Source: Lichenicoccus roseus
Lineage (GTDB): Bacteria > Pseudomonadota > Alphaproteobacteria > Acetobacterales > Acetobacteraceae
Assembly (NCBI RefSeq): GCF_005844085.1
Contig: NZ_VCDI01000009.1
Location: forward strand, 1-57,115
DNA length: 57,115 nt
Direction: 5' to 3'
The notes under the pieces are model-generated. The model worked only from the letters and a program-made list of their open reading frames with translations, was not told where the DNA came from and ran no database searches. The position numbers and the translations under genes are program-made. Positions 43,340-52,330 of the stretch are shown here, piece by piece; positions within the stretch are counted from its first letter, which is position 1; each line of letters opens with the position of its first letter.

Positions 43340-46300
43340 GCAGCACGGTGCGTGCCCGCAGACCGTCGCCGCTGGCCGGCGGTGGCGCGCTGCGGACCTC
43401 GTCTTCGTGAATGCCGGTGTCGCGCGGCAGGAACAGCTGCACCGCGGTGCCTCGCCCCTGCTCGGTCTGCAGCCGGACGACGCCGTGCGACTGGCTGACG
43501 AAGCCGAACACCTGGCTCAGGCCGAGACCGGTACCCTGGCCCGCCGCCTTGGTGGTGTAGAACGGCTCGAAGGCGTGCTCCAGCACGTCCGGCGTCATGC
43601 CGGTGCCGGTATCCGTCACCGTCACCCGCACGAAATCCCCCGGCTGCGCGTCGTCCCAGCCGGTCAGGTCGTGGCGGTCCAGCACAACATGCGCGGTCTC
43701 GATCAGCAGCCTGCCACCATCCGGCAGCATTGCGTCACGGGCATTGATAGCCAGGTTGAGCAGTGCGTTTTCCATCTGGTTCGGGTCGCAGCGCACCGGC
43801 CAGCTGCCATCGCGTAGGCTGGTCTCGACCGCGATCGCCGGACCCACCGTCTGCCGGATCAGCTCGGCGGTACCCGGCAGCAGCCCGTCGAGGTTGACCC
43901 GCGCCGGCGCCAGGGCCTGGCGTCGCGAGAAGGCCAGCAGGCGGTTGGTCAGCGCGGCCGCCCGCTCCACGCTCTGTGCGATGGCGTCGAGATAGCGTGC
44001 GGCGAGGTCGGCCCGTCCGTCATCGAGACGCCGCCGCATCAGCTCCACGCCACTGCCGATACCCTGCAGCATGTTGTTGAAGTCGTGCGCGATGCCGCCG
44101 GTGAGCTGTCCGACCGCCTCCATCTTCTGCGACTGCCGCAGACGCTCGTCGGCGCGTGCCAGCGCCTCCGCGGCGGCGCGCTCGGCGGCGATGTCGCGTC
44201 CGCTCGCATAGACCAGCTCGTCCTCCACCGTGCCCACCCAGGCAAACCAGTGCCAGCTGCCGTCCCGGTGGCGCATCCGCGTCTCGGTGCGCGGCAGCCT
44301 GCCGGCGGCTTCCTGCCCCACCCGTGCGGTTGCCGGCGCGAAATCGTCCGGATGGCACAGGGTCTGGTACTGGCGCCCGAGAAGCTCGCCCGGCAGCCAG
44401 CCGAGCAGCGTGGTCCATGCCGGGTTGGCGGACTGCACCAGGCCTCGCTCGAGCACGCAGAGCAGGTCCTGCGAATTCTTCCAGACCCGATCGCGCTCGA
44501 TCGTGCGCGCCTCGACCTGGCGCTCCAGATCGAGATTGAGCGCCAGCAGCCCGGCTTCCGCGGCGGCCGTCTGCAGCGCCGCCCAGGTGCGGTCGGCGAC
44601 GCTGCGCATGAACGCCAGATCCTCCACCGTCCAGGCGCGCGGACGATCGTCGCTGGCCAGGATCAGGCCGGCCAGCCTGCCGCCCTCGAGCAGCGGCAGG
44701 TTGACGAAGGCGCGTATGCCGGCCTGCTCGACCAGGCCTCGCCGGTTGATCGAGAGGCCGGTGGTCTCGACGTCGTCGACGACGACCGCATCGCCGGCAT
44801 GCAGCCGGTCGGCAAACCGCCCGGATTGCGAGAGGCGCTGCGCACCTTCGACCGAAACCACGCCCTCGTCGCGTCGCCACGGCCGCAGCACGCTCGCGCT
44901 GTCGCCATCCGGATGGATGACGGCATAGGCCGCCTGCGCGGTACCGAGCGCCACGCCGATGGCGGTCGCGGCCGCCTCGGCGATCAGCTCCGGCTCGCGC
45001 AGTCCGCGCAGCCGGTCGCCGAGATCGAGAAGGGCGAGCTTGCGCTCCTCGTCCCGCCGTCGCGCGGTGATTTCGAGGAACAGCACCGCGAAGCGCTCGC
45101 CGCCAAGCACGAAGGCGTGCCCCTCGTACCAGCGGCCGGACGACGCCACCCGGTCGCTGAACGTGGTGGCCTGGCCGGTCTCGACCACCTGCGCGAAACG
45201 GCTTACCCACTCGGCCTCGATGCCGGGCAGGATCTCGCGGATCGTCCGGCCTACCGCCGCCGTCCTCGACATGCCGATCAGCCGCTCCCAGGCCGGGTTG
45301 ACGTCGACATAGCGCCAGTCCACCGCCTGGCCGGCGCGATCGCGCATCAGCTCGCCGATGATGAAGCCTTCCTGCAGGCGATTGAACAGCGCACGCCAGT
45401 TGGCCTCGCCCTCCTGCATCCGGGCCTGGACACCGCTGCGCGCGATCTCATGATGGATTTCGGCCGCGGCTATGGCAGCGCAGTCCTCCTCCTCGCGGGT
45501 CCACTGCCGCGGCGTGCCCTGGTGCACGATGAGGGCCGCGGTTTCGCCGCCGGTGACCATCGGCACCACGATGGCGGCCCGCACAGCAGGCTTTGCGGAT
45601 GTATCGGCCGGGGTCGCCGCCCGGGCGGTAGGGTCCTGCGCCAGGTCGGCAATCGCAGAGAGGCGGTTAGCCTGCAACGCGGCTGTCAGTGCCGGTCCGA
45701 TCGGGCCGTCCAGAACGCCGCCGGCGAGTTCCGGCACATCCGGTGCGCACCAGCCATGGTCGCGCGCATGACCGGCTGGATCGAACTCCACGTAGCCGAC
45801 CCGCTCGGCGCCGATCCGCCTGCCGAGCAGCCCGGCCCCCGCCATGATGATCCGGTGCGGCTCGGTCTCGCCTTGCAGGGTTGCGGCGAGGCTGGCGCGG
45901 AAGGCCTGACGGCGCCCGGCCAGGACCTGCACGGTGGTCTCGTTTCCCTGCACGAGGATTGCGCGGACACGTCCGTCCGGGTCGCGGATCGGGCTGAAGC
46001 CGCAATCGAACCAGGCCTCCCGCAGCACGCCGCCACGCCGCACCCGCAACGCCACCGGCGCCACGACCCCGGCGCCGTCCAGGGCCTGCCGGATTGCGGC
46101 GTCGAAGCTGTCGAGTGCTCCGGGCCACAGCGACCGCAACGGCATTCCGATCGTCTCGCGCGCATCCCCGAGCAGGGCGGCGCAGGCGTCGTTCGGCAGG
46201 CAGACCAGATCCGGCCCGACTGCAAGAAGGCCCGGCAGCCTGCTGTCGAGCAGCGCCGCCAGCACCGTCGCCACGCCGGGCGGCCAGCCTTCGACCGCGC

Positions 46301-46361
46301 CGAGCGTCGTCGACGACCAGTCGAAGGCCGGTCCGGTGGCATTGCTGTCGTGGTCGGCCAT
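43005..46361 (-). CDS. Multi-sensor hybrid histidine kinase (frameshifted at C-terminus)
   Basis: A cytoplasmic sensor kinase of 1118 aa as translated. Domain order: PAS-like (about 10-130), GAF (about 160-330), PAS (about 335-450), GAF (about 455-620), PAS (about 640-740), HisKA with H759 in GGIAHDFNN, then the ATPase domain with NLAINARDAM, VTDTGTGM and GTGLGLSQV. The final 110 residues after RARTVLL are out of frame with the receiver domain and are arginine-rich nonsense. ATG 46361 is chosen for GAGG five bases upstream; the upstream extension lies in the membrane-protein gene. Seven bases separate it from that gene's stop. Stimulus unknown. Confidence 0.85.
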   Translation of the reverse strand: MADHDSNATGPAFDWSSTTLGAVEGWPPGVATVLAALLDSRLPGLLAVGPDLVCLPNDACAALLGDARETIGMPLRSLWPGALDSFDAAIRQALDGAGVVAPVALRVRRGGVLREAWFDCGFSPIRDPDGRVRAILVQGNETTVQVLAGRRQAFRASLAATLQGETEPHRIIMAGAGLLGRRIGAERVGYVEFDPAGHARDHGWCAPDVPELAGGVLDGPIGPALTAALQANRLSAIADLAQDPTARAATPADTSAKPAVRAAIVVPMVTGGETAALIVHQGTPRQWTREEEDCAAIAAAEIHHEIARSGVQARMQEGEANWRALFNRLQEGFIIGELMRDRAGQAVDWRYVDVNPAWERLIGMSRTAAVGRTIREILPGIEAEWVSRFAQVVETGQATTFSDRVASSGRWYEGHAFVLGGERFAVLFLEITARRRDEERKLALLDLGDRLRGLREPELIAEAAATAIGVALGTAQAAYAVIHPDGDSASVLRPWRRDEGVVSVEGAQRLSQSGRFADRLHAGDAVVVDDVETTGLSINRRGLVEQAGIRAFVNLPLLEGGRLAGLILASDDRPRAWTVEDLAFMRSVADRTWAALQTAAAEAGLLALNLDLERQVEARTIERDRVWKNSQDLLCVLERGLVQSANPAWTTLLGWLPGELLGRQYQTLCHPDDFAPATARVGQEAAGRLPRTETRMRHRDGSWHWFAWVGTVEDELVYASGRDIAAERAAAEALARADERLRQSQKMEAVGQLTGGIAHDFNNMLQGIGSGVELMRRRLDDGRADLAARYLDAIAQSVERAAALTNRLLAFSRRQALAPARVNLDGLLPGTAELIRQTVGPAIAVETSLRDGSWPVRCDPNQMENALLNLAINARDAMLPDGGRLLIETAHVVLDRHDLTGWDDAQPGDFVRVTVTDTGTGMTPDVLEHAFEPFYTTKAAGQGTGLGLSQVFGFVSQSHGVVRLQTEQGRGTAVQLFLPRDTGIHEDEVRSAPPPASGDGLRARTVLLGRGRIACSSHDSRGAARPWLPGPGGRRRSQGVGPAQAGFRRRLAADRHAGGRYRAAGRPQRAAACGCGTRAAAGPAGAADHRLCRQRTGRPGRPRRRDAPARQAFHARCA

Positions 46362-46368
46362 GCCCGCC

Positions 46369-47040
46369 TCAGACCCGATCGGCCGGGGGCGGCATCGGGA
46401 TCGCTTCGCCTGCGCGTCGCCTCGCGCGCCGGGCGAACAGCAGCGTCCACAGGCCGAGCGCACCCATGCAGCCATAGCCGACGATCGGGCTGACGATGAG
46501 GTAGTTGGCGACCGGCATCGTGAACACCAGCACGCAGGCCAGGATCGTCTGCGCCATGAGGCCGGCGCCCCACACCACGGTCATCAGCGTCATGGTGCGC
46601 CTGAAACGCTGGTGGTCGCTCGCCTGCTCGAGCAGCGCGGCCTCGGCCTCCGATCTGCGTCGCGCGGTGGCGAGCGCCAGTTGCACCATCAGCGGCCGCC
46701 CGATGGCGGCGGAGCCGAGGAACAGCAGCGCAATCAGGCCGGTCACCAGGTTCTCGCGCAGCTGCAGCATCCGCACCGATCCGCCGCCGACGAACGCCAG
46801 CAGGGACAGCACGATCCCGGCGACGACCAGGATGGAAAGGGCGTCGATGCGCCGCGACCGGGCGAACTCCACCAGGCTCCAGAGGATCGGCGGCAGCGAC
46901 GACAACAGCAGCGCCTCGACCTCGCCGGTCTTCGGGGCGGCTTCGAGATAGATCAGATAGGGAAGGACGAAGTTCGCCATCATCTCGAGGACGAGGCCGG
47001 GCGCCTGCCGCATCCGCTTCGACCAGTCGAACTCTGTCAT
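46369..47040 (-). CDS. VC0807-like integral membrane protein
   Basis: A 223-aa membrane protein with about six hydrophobic segments, resembling the VC0807 family (internal LEAAPKTGEVEALLLSSLPP and SILVVAGIVLSLLAF patterns). Its function is not known to me. The family is often annotated as intracellular septation A-like without evidence. It is the first gene of a two-gene unit with the histidine kinase, so it might feed a membrane signal to that soluble kinase. Confidence 0.75.
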   Translation of the reverse strand: MTEFDWSKRMRQAPGLVLEMMANFVLPYLIYLEAAPKTGEVEALLLSSLPPILWSLVEFARSRRIDALSILVVAGIVLSLLAFVGGGSVRMLQLRENLVTGLIALLFLGSAAIGRPLMVQLALATARRRSEAEAALLEQASDHQRFRRTMTLMTVVWGAGLMAQTILACVLVFTMPVANYLIVSPIVGYGCMGALGLWTLLFARRARRRAGEAIPMPPPADRV

Positions 47041-47201
47041 CGAAACCCCCGCCGCCTGAACCGCAGCTTGCCAGTCGGGGGGCGATGTTGTGAACCGCCG
47101 GCCACTGGCGCGCCTCGAACGCGGCCATGGCCGACTAATCGTCCAGGCTTTAACGGGGCATCAATCTCGATGGCGTCTAATGCAGTGGTGGAGGGGTTGC
47201 A

Positions 47202-47438
47202 ATGCTGGACGCGATGACGTGCGAGATCATTCCATTCCCGGTGGTCGAGAAGACCATGGAGGTGCTGCGCCGCGTGGTCTGGCAACTCGAGGATGGTGAC
47301 CTGATGATGGTGGCGGCGAGCCTGCTCGCACTGGCGGCGGAGGCATCCCGCCATGGCGCGGAGGCGGACTTCTACGACCGCACCAAGACCGCCTACCTGG
47401 TCCTTGAGCGTGTCCTGCTGGAGGGCGAGCGGATCTGA
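47202..47438 (+). CDS. Small conserved-looking hypothetical protein
   Basis: A 78-aa mostly helical, acidic protein (segments VVEKTMEVLRRVVWQLE and MMVAASLLALAAEA) with no cysteine pair or membrane segment and no family I recognise. GGAGGGG lies five bases before the ATG, a strong ribosome site, which with its balanced composition makes it a likely real gene. It lies 93 bases upstream of nagA on the same strand. Confidence 0.6.
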   Translation: MLDAMTCEIIPFPVVEKTMEVLRRVVWQLEDGDLMMVAASLLALAAEASRHGAEADFYDRTKTAYLVLERVLLEGERI

Positions 47439-47531
47439 GGCTCCACCTCGTGGCGCACCCGGTCGCGTACGGCGAAGCGCAGGTTGTAGCATCCGGACCG
47501 GGACACTGACCGGCGGAAGGATGCGACCATC

Positions 47532-48647
47532 ATGCAGCTGAGCGGACGGATCGTGCTGGAGGACCGGATCTGCGACGGCACCATCGATTTCGGCGAGACG
47601 ATCGCCGGCATCGAGGCAGGCGCCGGCGCCGGCGAATACCGCGGCGAGCGCATCATCCTGCCGGGCTTCATCGACATCCATGTGCATGGCGGCGATGGCG
47701 GCGACACCATGGATGGGGTCGCCGGCATTGACCGGCTCGCGCGCTACCACCTGCGCCACGGCACCACCACGCTGCTGCCGACGACGATGACGCGGCCCTG
47801 GCCCGAGGTGATGGATGCCCTGCGTGCGGTCGCGGAAGTGCGCTCGCGTGGCCTTGAGGGCGGTCCCGATATTGCCGGCGCGCATCTGGAGGGCCCGTTC
47901 ATCAGCCCGCAGCGGCTCGGCGCGCAGCCGCCGTTCGCAATCGAGCCGTCGCTGCCGCTGGTGCGCGAGGCGCTGGCGACAGAGGTGGTCAGGGTGGTCA
48001 CCATCGCGCCGGAACTGGCCGGCGCGGACGCGGCCATGCGGCTGTTCGCGCAGTCCGGCGTGCGGGTCAGCGCCGGGCATACGCGATGCAGCTTCGAGCA
48101 GGCGATGCAGGGTTTTGCCACCGTGCGCGATGCGGGCGGCATCGCCGGGGCAACGCACCTGTTCAACGCCATGGGCGGCGTCGAGGGCCGTGCGCCGGGA
48201 CTGGTCGGCGCGGTGCTGCAGGATCGGGATGCCCATGCCGAGCTGATCCTGGACACCCGGCACGTTCATCCGGCGAATTTCCGCATCGCACGCGATATCC
48301 TCGGCGACCGTCTGCTGCTGATCACCGATGCCATGCGCGGCGCCGGCCTGGGTGATGGCGAGAGCGAACTGGGCGGCCGGGCGGTGACCATACGCGACGG
48401 GATCGCCAGGCTGCCGGACGGCGCGCTCGCCGGCAGCCTGCTGACAATGGACGCGGCACTGCGGCACGCGGTGACGGCGTCGACCGGTCTCGCGCACGCA
48501 TCCCGCCTGCTGAGCGGCAATCCGGCACGCTATCTCGGGCTGCACGATCGTGGCGTCCTGCGTGCTGGCATGCGCGCCGACATCGTCGTGCTGGATGCCG
48601 GCCTGCAGGTCAGGGAAGTCTGGGTAGCGGGGCGCCAGGTGGCCTGA
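47532..48647 (+). CDS. nagA: N-acetylglucosamine-6-phosphate deacetylase
   Basis: An amidohydrolase of 371 aa that converts GlcNAc-6-P to GlcN-6-P plus acetate. It has H50-V-H52 in DIHVHGGDG, the metal ligand E120 in HLEGPF, H183 in SAGHTRCS, H209 in THLFNAMGG, and catalytic D266 in LITDAMRG, all conserved. No nagB, nagK or PTS genes are near, so it may serve wall recycling. The GGAAGG upstream of the ATG is weakly spaced. Confidence 0.92.
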   Translation: MQLSGRIVLEDRICDGTIDFGETIAGIEAGAGAGEYRGERIILPGFIDIHVHGGDGGDTMDGVAGIDRLARYHLRHGTTTLLPTTMTRPWPEVMDALRAVAEVRSRGLEGGPDIAGAHLEGPFISPQRLGAQPPFAIEPSLPLVREALATEVVRVVTIAPELAGADAAMRLFAQSGVRVSAGHTRCSFEQAMQGFATVRDAGGIAGATHLFNAMGGVEGRAPGLVGAVLQDRDAHAELILDTRHVHPANFRIARDILGDRLLLITDAMRGAGLGDGESELGGRAVTIRDGIARLPDGALAGSLLTMDAALRHAVTASTGLAHASRLLSGNPARYLGLHDRGVLRAGMRADIVVLDAGLQVREVWVAGRQVA

Positions 48648-48695
48648 TGCACGCAACGCGATGCGGCGCAAAAGCCACACGACAATGTAATGAAT

Positions 48696-48710
48696 TTGTG
48701 CGCTGCACAA
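48696..48710. promoter_or_regulatory. 15-bp palindromic operator before DUF1127 gene
   Basis: TTGTGCGCTGCACAA has perfect six-base arms around GCT. It differs only at the central third base from the palindrome at 35393-35407. It ends five bases before the -35 region of the DUF1127 promoter, so a bound protein would contact RNA polymerase. Confidence 0.65.
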
Positions 48711-48715
48711 TCTGC

Positions 48716-48743
48716 TCGACGTCTGTGAAAAGCACGCTATATT
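48716..48743 (+). promoter_or_regulatory. Promoter of DUF1127 gene
   Basis: TCGACG (48716-48721) and TATATT (48738-48743) are separated by 16 bases and resemble sigma-70 boxes; the -10 is good, the -35 moderate. The start codon is 33 bases further on, with AGGAG eight bases before it. Confidence 0.5.
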
Positions 48744-48776
48744 GCACTGCACCATTCCTCTGCAGGAGCATGCAAA

Positions 48777-48995
48777 ATGGCTAACGCATCGATCGGCGCT
48801 CTCGACGTCACCACCGGCCGCAATCCCGGCCTCGTCGCCTCATTGCTGACCCGTGTCCGCACCTACCGGCACGATCTTGCCGAGCGCAGCCGCGTCCGCA
48901 TGGAGCTCGAGAGCTACAGCGACCGCCAGCTCGCCGACCTCGGCATCACCCGCGGCGACATCCGCTCGATCGCCGACCGCGAGGACCTGCGCTAG
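48777..48995 (+). CDS. DUF1127 small protein
   Basis: A 72-aa basic protein. The C-terminal half (RMELESYSDRQLADLGITRG followed by DIRSIAD) is the DUF1127 core. In alphaproteobacteria such small proteins affect stress response, RNA turnover and phosphate or carbon metabolism, possibly by RNA binding through their arginine-rich surface. It is monocistronic with its own promoter and an operator-like palindrome. The N-terminal 25 residues are not conserved as far as I can tell. Confidence 0.9.
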   Translation: MANASIGALDVTTGRNPGLVASLLTRVRTYRHDLAERSRVRMELESYSDRQLADLGITRGDIRSIADREDLR

Positions 48996-49023
48996 CCGCA
49001 TCGTCCGCCGGGCCGGCTCGGTC

Positions 49024-50409
49024 TCAGACCAGGCCGGTTGCGTAGTAGATACCGATGATCAGGAACACGGCCGCGGTCTTGATCAGCGTGATGACGAAGA
49101 TGTCCCCGTAGGACTGGCGATGGGTCAGTCCGGTGACCGCCAGCACGGTGATCACCGCGCCGTTGTGCGGCAGGCAGTCCATGCCGCCGCTGGCCATCGC
49201 CACCACCCGGTGCAGCACCTCGAGCGGGATGTGGTGGGCGCGCGCGGCTGCGATGAACCCGTCGCCGAGCGCCGACAGCGCGATGCTGAGGCCGCCGGAC
49301 GCCGAGCCCGTGATCCCGGCGAGCGCGGTGGTGGCGATCGCCGCGTTCACCAGCGGATTGGGGATCGCCGACAGCGCATCGCGCGCGACGAGGAAGCCCG
49401 GCATCGCGGCGATCACCCCGCCGAAGCCGAATTCCGAGCCGGTGTTCATCACCGCGAGCAGCGCGCCGGCAACCGCTGCCTTGGTGCCTTCGACAAAGGT
49501 CCCGCAGATGGTCCTGAACGCCAGTGCCACCACCAGCAGCACGCCGGCGAGCAGTGCCGCCTCGAGTGCCCAGATCGCGGTCACCGTCGCAACCGGCGTG
49601 ACCAGCGGCTCCTTGAGTCCGGCCAGATGCACGGTGTCGGTGGTGCCGAATATACGCGGGATTGCATTGGTGAACAGCTTGTTCAGCACGCCGACCGCGA
49701 CCAGCGGTGCGATCGCCACCGGCCAGGGGGCGAGGCGGCTGGTGTCCGGTACCGCCGGCTCGTTCAGGTGATCGGTGCCGTAACCTTCGTCGCCGGCGCG
49801 CCGGGCCCGCCATTGCAGGTAGGCGAGGCCGGCCACCAGGATGAACAGGCCGCCGACGGTGCCGAGCCACGGCGCCGCCCAGGCGGTGGTATGCAGGAAG
49901 GCGGTCGGGATGATGTTCTGTATCTGCGGCGTGCCCGGTAGCGCATCCATCGTGAAGCTGAACGCGCCGAGTGCAAGCGTCGCCGGCATCAGGCGCTTGG
50001 GGATGCGCGCCTGCCGGAACAGCTCGGCGGCGAACGGATAGACCGCGAACACCACCACGAACAGCGAGACGCCGCCGTAGCAGAGCACGGCGGAGACCAG
50101 CACGATCGACAGGATCGCCCGGCGCGGCCCCGCCAGGCGCAGGATCGCGGCCACGATCGAGCTCGAGAAGCCGGACAGCTCGATCAGCTTGCCGAACACC
50201 GCCCCGAGCAGGAAGATCGGAAAGTAGAGCTTCACGAACATGACCGTCTTGGCCATGAACAGCGTGGTGAACACCGTGGGGATCGCCGAGGGCGCGGTCA
50301 GCAGCACCGGGATCATCGCCGCCACCGGCGCGAACATGATGACGCTGAAGCCGCGATAGGCGACGAGGATCAGGAAGGCGAGCCCGAGCAGGGCGACCAG
50401 TAGAGACAA
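49024..50409 (-). CDS. GntP-family permease
   Basis: A 461-aa membrane transporter with about 12 hydrophobic segments, of the gluconate:H+ symporter family, which also includes hydroxybutyrate and acid-sugar carriers. Typical segments are VLCYGGVSLFVVVFAVYPFA, SFTMDALPGTPQIQN, and ASGGMDCLPHNGAVITVL. The start is a TTG, supported by GGAGG six bases upstream and by a hydrophobic first helix. It follows the SDR gene after 158 bases, and the whole minus-strand set probably serves uptake and oxidation of a hydroxyacid. Confidence 0.85.
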   Translation of the reverse strand: MSLLVALLGLAFLILVAYRGFSVIMFAPVAAMIPVLLTAPSAIPTVFTTLFMAKTVMFVKLYFPIFLLGAVFGKLIELSGFSSSIVAAILRLAGPRRAILSIVLVSAVLCYGGVSLFVVVFAVYPFAAELFRQARIPKRLMPATLALGAFSFTMDALPGTPQIQNIIPTAFLHTTAWAAPWLGTVGGLFILVAGLAYLQWRARRAGDEGYGTDHLNEPAVPDTSRLAPWPVAIAPLVAVGVLNKLFTNAIPRIFGTTDTVHLAGLKEPLVTPVATVTAIWALEAALLAGVLLVVALAFRTICGTFVEGTKAAVAGALLAVMNTGSEFGFGGVIAAMPGFLVARDALSAIPNPLVNAAIATTALAGITGSASGGLSIALSALGDGFIAAARAHHIPLEVLHRVVAMASGGMDCLPHNGAVITVLAVTGLTHRQSYGDIFVITLIKTAAVFLIIGIYYATGLV

Positions 50410-50534
50410 CGCAAACCTCCAGAGCCTTGTTGTCCGGCCCTCGGGGCGGGCCGGTTGCGTGGCGTGCTAGCGCATCAACCAACCGATTTTGCTACTCGAT
50501 CGGATAGAGATGCTGGGCAAGACAACAAGCTGGA

Positions 50535-50566
50535 GCTTCCTTTCGATCCACCTCGATCGGAAAAGC
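50535..50566 (-). promoter_or_regulatory. Imperfect hairpin between SDR and GntP genes
   Basis: On the minus strand GCTTTTCCGATC and GATCGAAAGGAAGC can pair imperfectly around a six-base loop directly after the SDR stop. It may stabilise the upstream message or reduce read-through into the permease gene. The palindromic CGATCG core also recurs nearby at about 50498. Confidence 0.3.
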
Positions 50567-50567
50567 A

Positions 50568-51347
50568 CTAGTCCGCGGTCCAGCCGCCGTCGATGAGCAG
50601 CGAGGCGCCGGTCATCAGGGCCGAAGCATCCGATGCCAGGAACAGGATCGCGCCCATCAGGTCCTCGACGGTGCCGAGCCGGCCGAGCTTGATGCGGCCC
50701 AGCACGTCGTTTCTGAAGCGTGCATCTTCGAGAAACGGCGCTGTCAGCGGGGTCTCGATGAAGGTCGGGCAGAGCGAGTTCACGCGGATGCGCGAAGGGG
50801 CGAGATCGATCGCCATCGCCTTGGTCAACCCCTCGATGGCGTGCTTCGAGGCGCAGTAGACCGTGCGCCCGGCACCCCCGACATGCCCCATCTGCGACGA
50901 GACATGGATGATCGAGCCGGCCAATCCCGCCGCAACCTGTCGCCGCGCCACCGCCTGCGCCACGAAGAACGCCGCGCGCAGGTTGAGCGCCATCACCGCG
51001 TCGAAGTCCGCGACGCTGACGTCGAGGAACGGCGCCGGCCGGTTGGTGCCGACATTGTTGACCAGGATGTCGAACGGCGCCCGGGCCTCGATCCCGTCGC
51101 GGACGGCGTCGAGGTCGGCGACGTCCAGCACCCAGCCTTCCGCCGCGCCGCCCGCTGCGCAGATCGATTGCGCGGCTGCCTCGACCTCCGCCCTGCCGCG
51201 CGCCGCCAGCGTGACGGAGGCGCCGGCTTCCGCAAGGGCGGCGGCGGCGGCATGCCCGATACCGCGGCTGCCGCCGGTTACCAGCGCCCGCCTGCCGTCG
51301 AGCCGGAACGACGGTGTACGGGGCAGCGACGCATCGGCGATGGTCAC
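50568..51347 (-). CDS. SDR-family oxidoreductase
   Basis: A short-chain dehydrogenase of 259 aa: TGGSRGIG cofactor loop, NNVG, serine strand IIHVSSQMGH, and catalytic YCASK. C-terminal LLIDGGWTAD is usual for the family. The GTG start overlaps the upstream dehydrogenase stop (GTGA). It may act on the same hydroxyacid as its neighbours, for example as a 3-oxoacyl or gluconate 5-dehydrogenase-like enzyme. An HpsO/HpsP-type sulfopropanediol dehydrogenase role is also conceivable next to an HpsN-like gene. Confidence 0.87.
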   Translation of the reverse strand: MTIADASLPRTPSFRLDGRRALVTGGSRGIGHAAAAALAEAGASVTLAARGRAEVEAAAQSICAAGGAAEGWVLDVADLDAVRDGIEARAPFDILVNNVGTNRPAPFLDVSVADFDAVMALNLRAAFFVAQAVARRQVAAGLAGSIIHVSSQMGHVGGAGRTVYCASKHAIEGLTKAMAIDLAPSRIRVNSLCPTFIETPLTAPFLEDARFRNDVLGRIKLGRLGTVEDLMGAILFLASDASALMTGASLLIDGGWTAD

Positions 51348-52327
51348 TGCGTTCCCGGCGTAGCGGCGGGGTCCGTGCCGGCCGCATCGGCCGAGTCCAT
51401 CCGGCGCTTGTGCAGGGCCAGCGCCATCAGCCGGCGATCGCGCCAGGCGCTGCGGGCGACGAGTTCCGCTTCCGGCAGTACCTCCCGCCGCTGCGCCTCG
51501 ATGCGCGCGATCAATTCGTTGTCCCAGCCGCGCTGCTCCGTCGTCTCGGCGGCGATGTCGCGATACAGGCCGCCGAGCCGCCTTGCATAGTCGGCGATGC
51601 CGCCCGGCGCGTTCAGGTCGATGGTCTCGAACGGCCCCATGAAGGCCCAGCGCAGGCCTAGGCCCTGCGAGACGGTGAGATCGACGTCGGCCACACTGGC
51701 AAGCCCGGCCTCGACCAGCCGCCACGCCTCCATCAGCAGCACCGCCTGCAGCCGGTTGAGGATGAAGCCGGGTGCCTCCTGGCTCATCGTCACCGGCGCC
51801 TGGCCGACCGCCTGCATCAGCGTCCGCACGCTGTCGAGGGTGGCCGGGCTGGTCCACGGCGCCGGCACCAGCTCGACGATCGGCGCCAGGTATGGCGGAT
51901 TGACCGGATGCGCCACCAGGCACCGATCGCGGCAGCCGAGCCCCTCGGTGTAGAGCGAGGCCGGCAGCCCGGAGGAGGAACTGCCGATCCAGGTCGCGGG
52001 CCCGACCAGCGCATCGATCTCGCGCATCACGGAATTCTTGACGTCGACGCGCTCCAGCACGCTTTCCTGCACGTAGAGCGCATCCTCGAGCGCCTCCGCG
52101 AGGCTATCGGCCACCGAGACGCGCGCGAGGATCGTGGCCGGCGCCTCGTCGATCAGGCCGGCCTGCCGCAGATCATCCAGCCGCAGGGCGATGGTCCTGC
52201 GCGCTTCCGCCGCGGCACCCGGCGCGTTGTCGTAGAGCCTGACAGCATGGCCGGCACGCGCGAACACGATGGCCCAGCCGAGCCCGACCAGCCCGGCGCC
52301 GACGATGCCGATGTTTCCCGGCGCCAT
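51344..52327 (-). CDS. 3-hydroxyacyl-CoA dehydrogenase family, CRYL1/L-gulonate dehydrogenase-like
   Basis: A 327-aa dehydrogenase with N-terminal NAD fold (GIVGAGLVGLGWAIVFARAG) and the family catalytic region CLVAHPVNPPYLAPIVELVP. This HPVNPP version is typical of lambda-crystallin/L-gulonate 3-dehydrogenase and carnitine dehydrogenase rather than fatty acid oxidation enzymes. No CoA-processing genes adjoin it. It starts three bases after the HisD-like stop and overlaps the SDR start. It probably oxidises a free 3-hydroxy acid. Confidence 0.83.
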   Translation of the reverse strand: MAPGNIGIVGAGLVGLGWAIVFARAGHAVRLYDNAPGAAAEARRTIALRLDDLRQAGLIDEAPATILARVSVADSLAEALEDALYVQESVLERVDVKNSVMREIDALVGPATWIGSSSSGLPASLYTEGLGCRDRCLVAHPVNPPYLAPIVELVPAPWTSPATLDSVRTLMQAVGQAPVTMSQEAPGFILNRLQAVLLMEAWRLVEAGLASVADVDLTVSQGLGLRWAFMGPFETIDLNAPGGIADYARRLGGLYRDIAAETTEQRGWDNELIARIEAQRREVLPEAELVARSAWRDRRLMALALHKRRMDSADAAGTDPAATPGTQ

Positions 52328-52330
52328 CGC

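Noticed and set aside
44085-46493. 802-codon plus-strand open frame opposite the histidine kinase
   Set aside because: No domains and a shadow-like composition; the minus strand encodes recognisable PAS, GAF and kinase domains.
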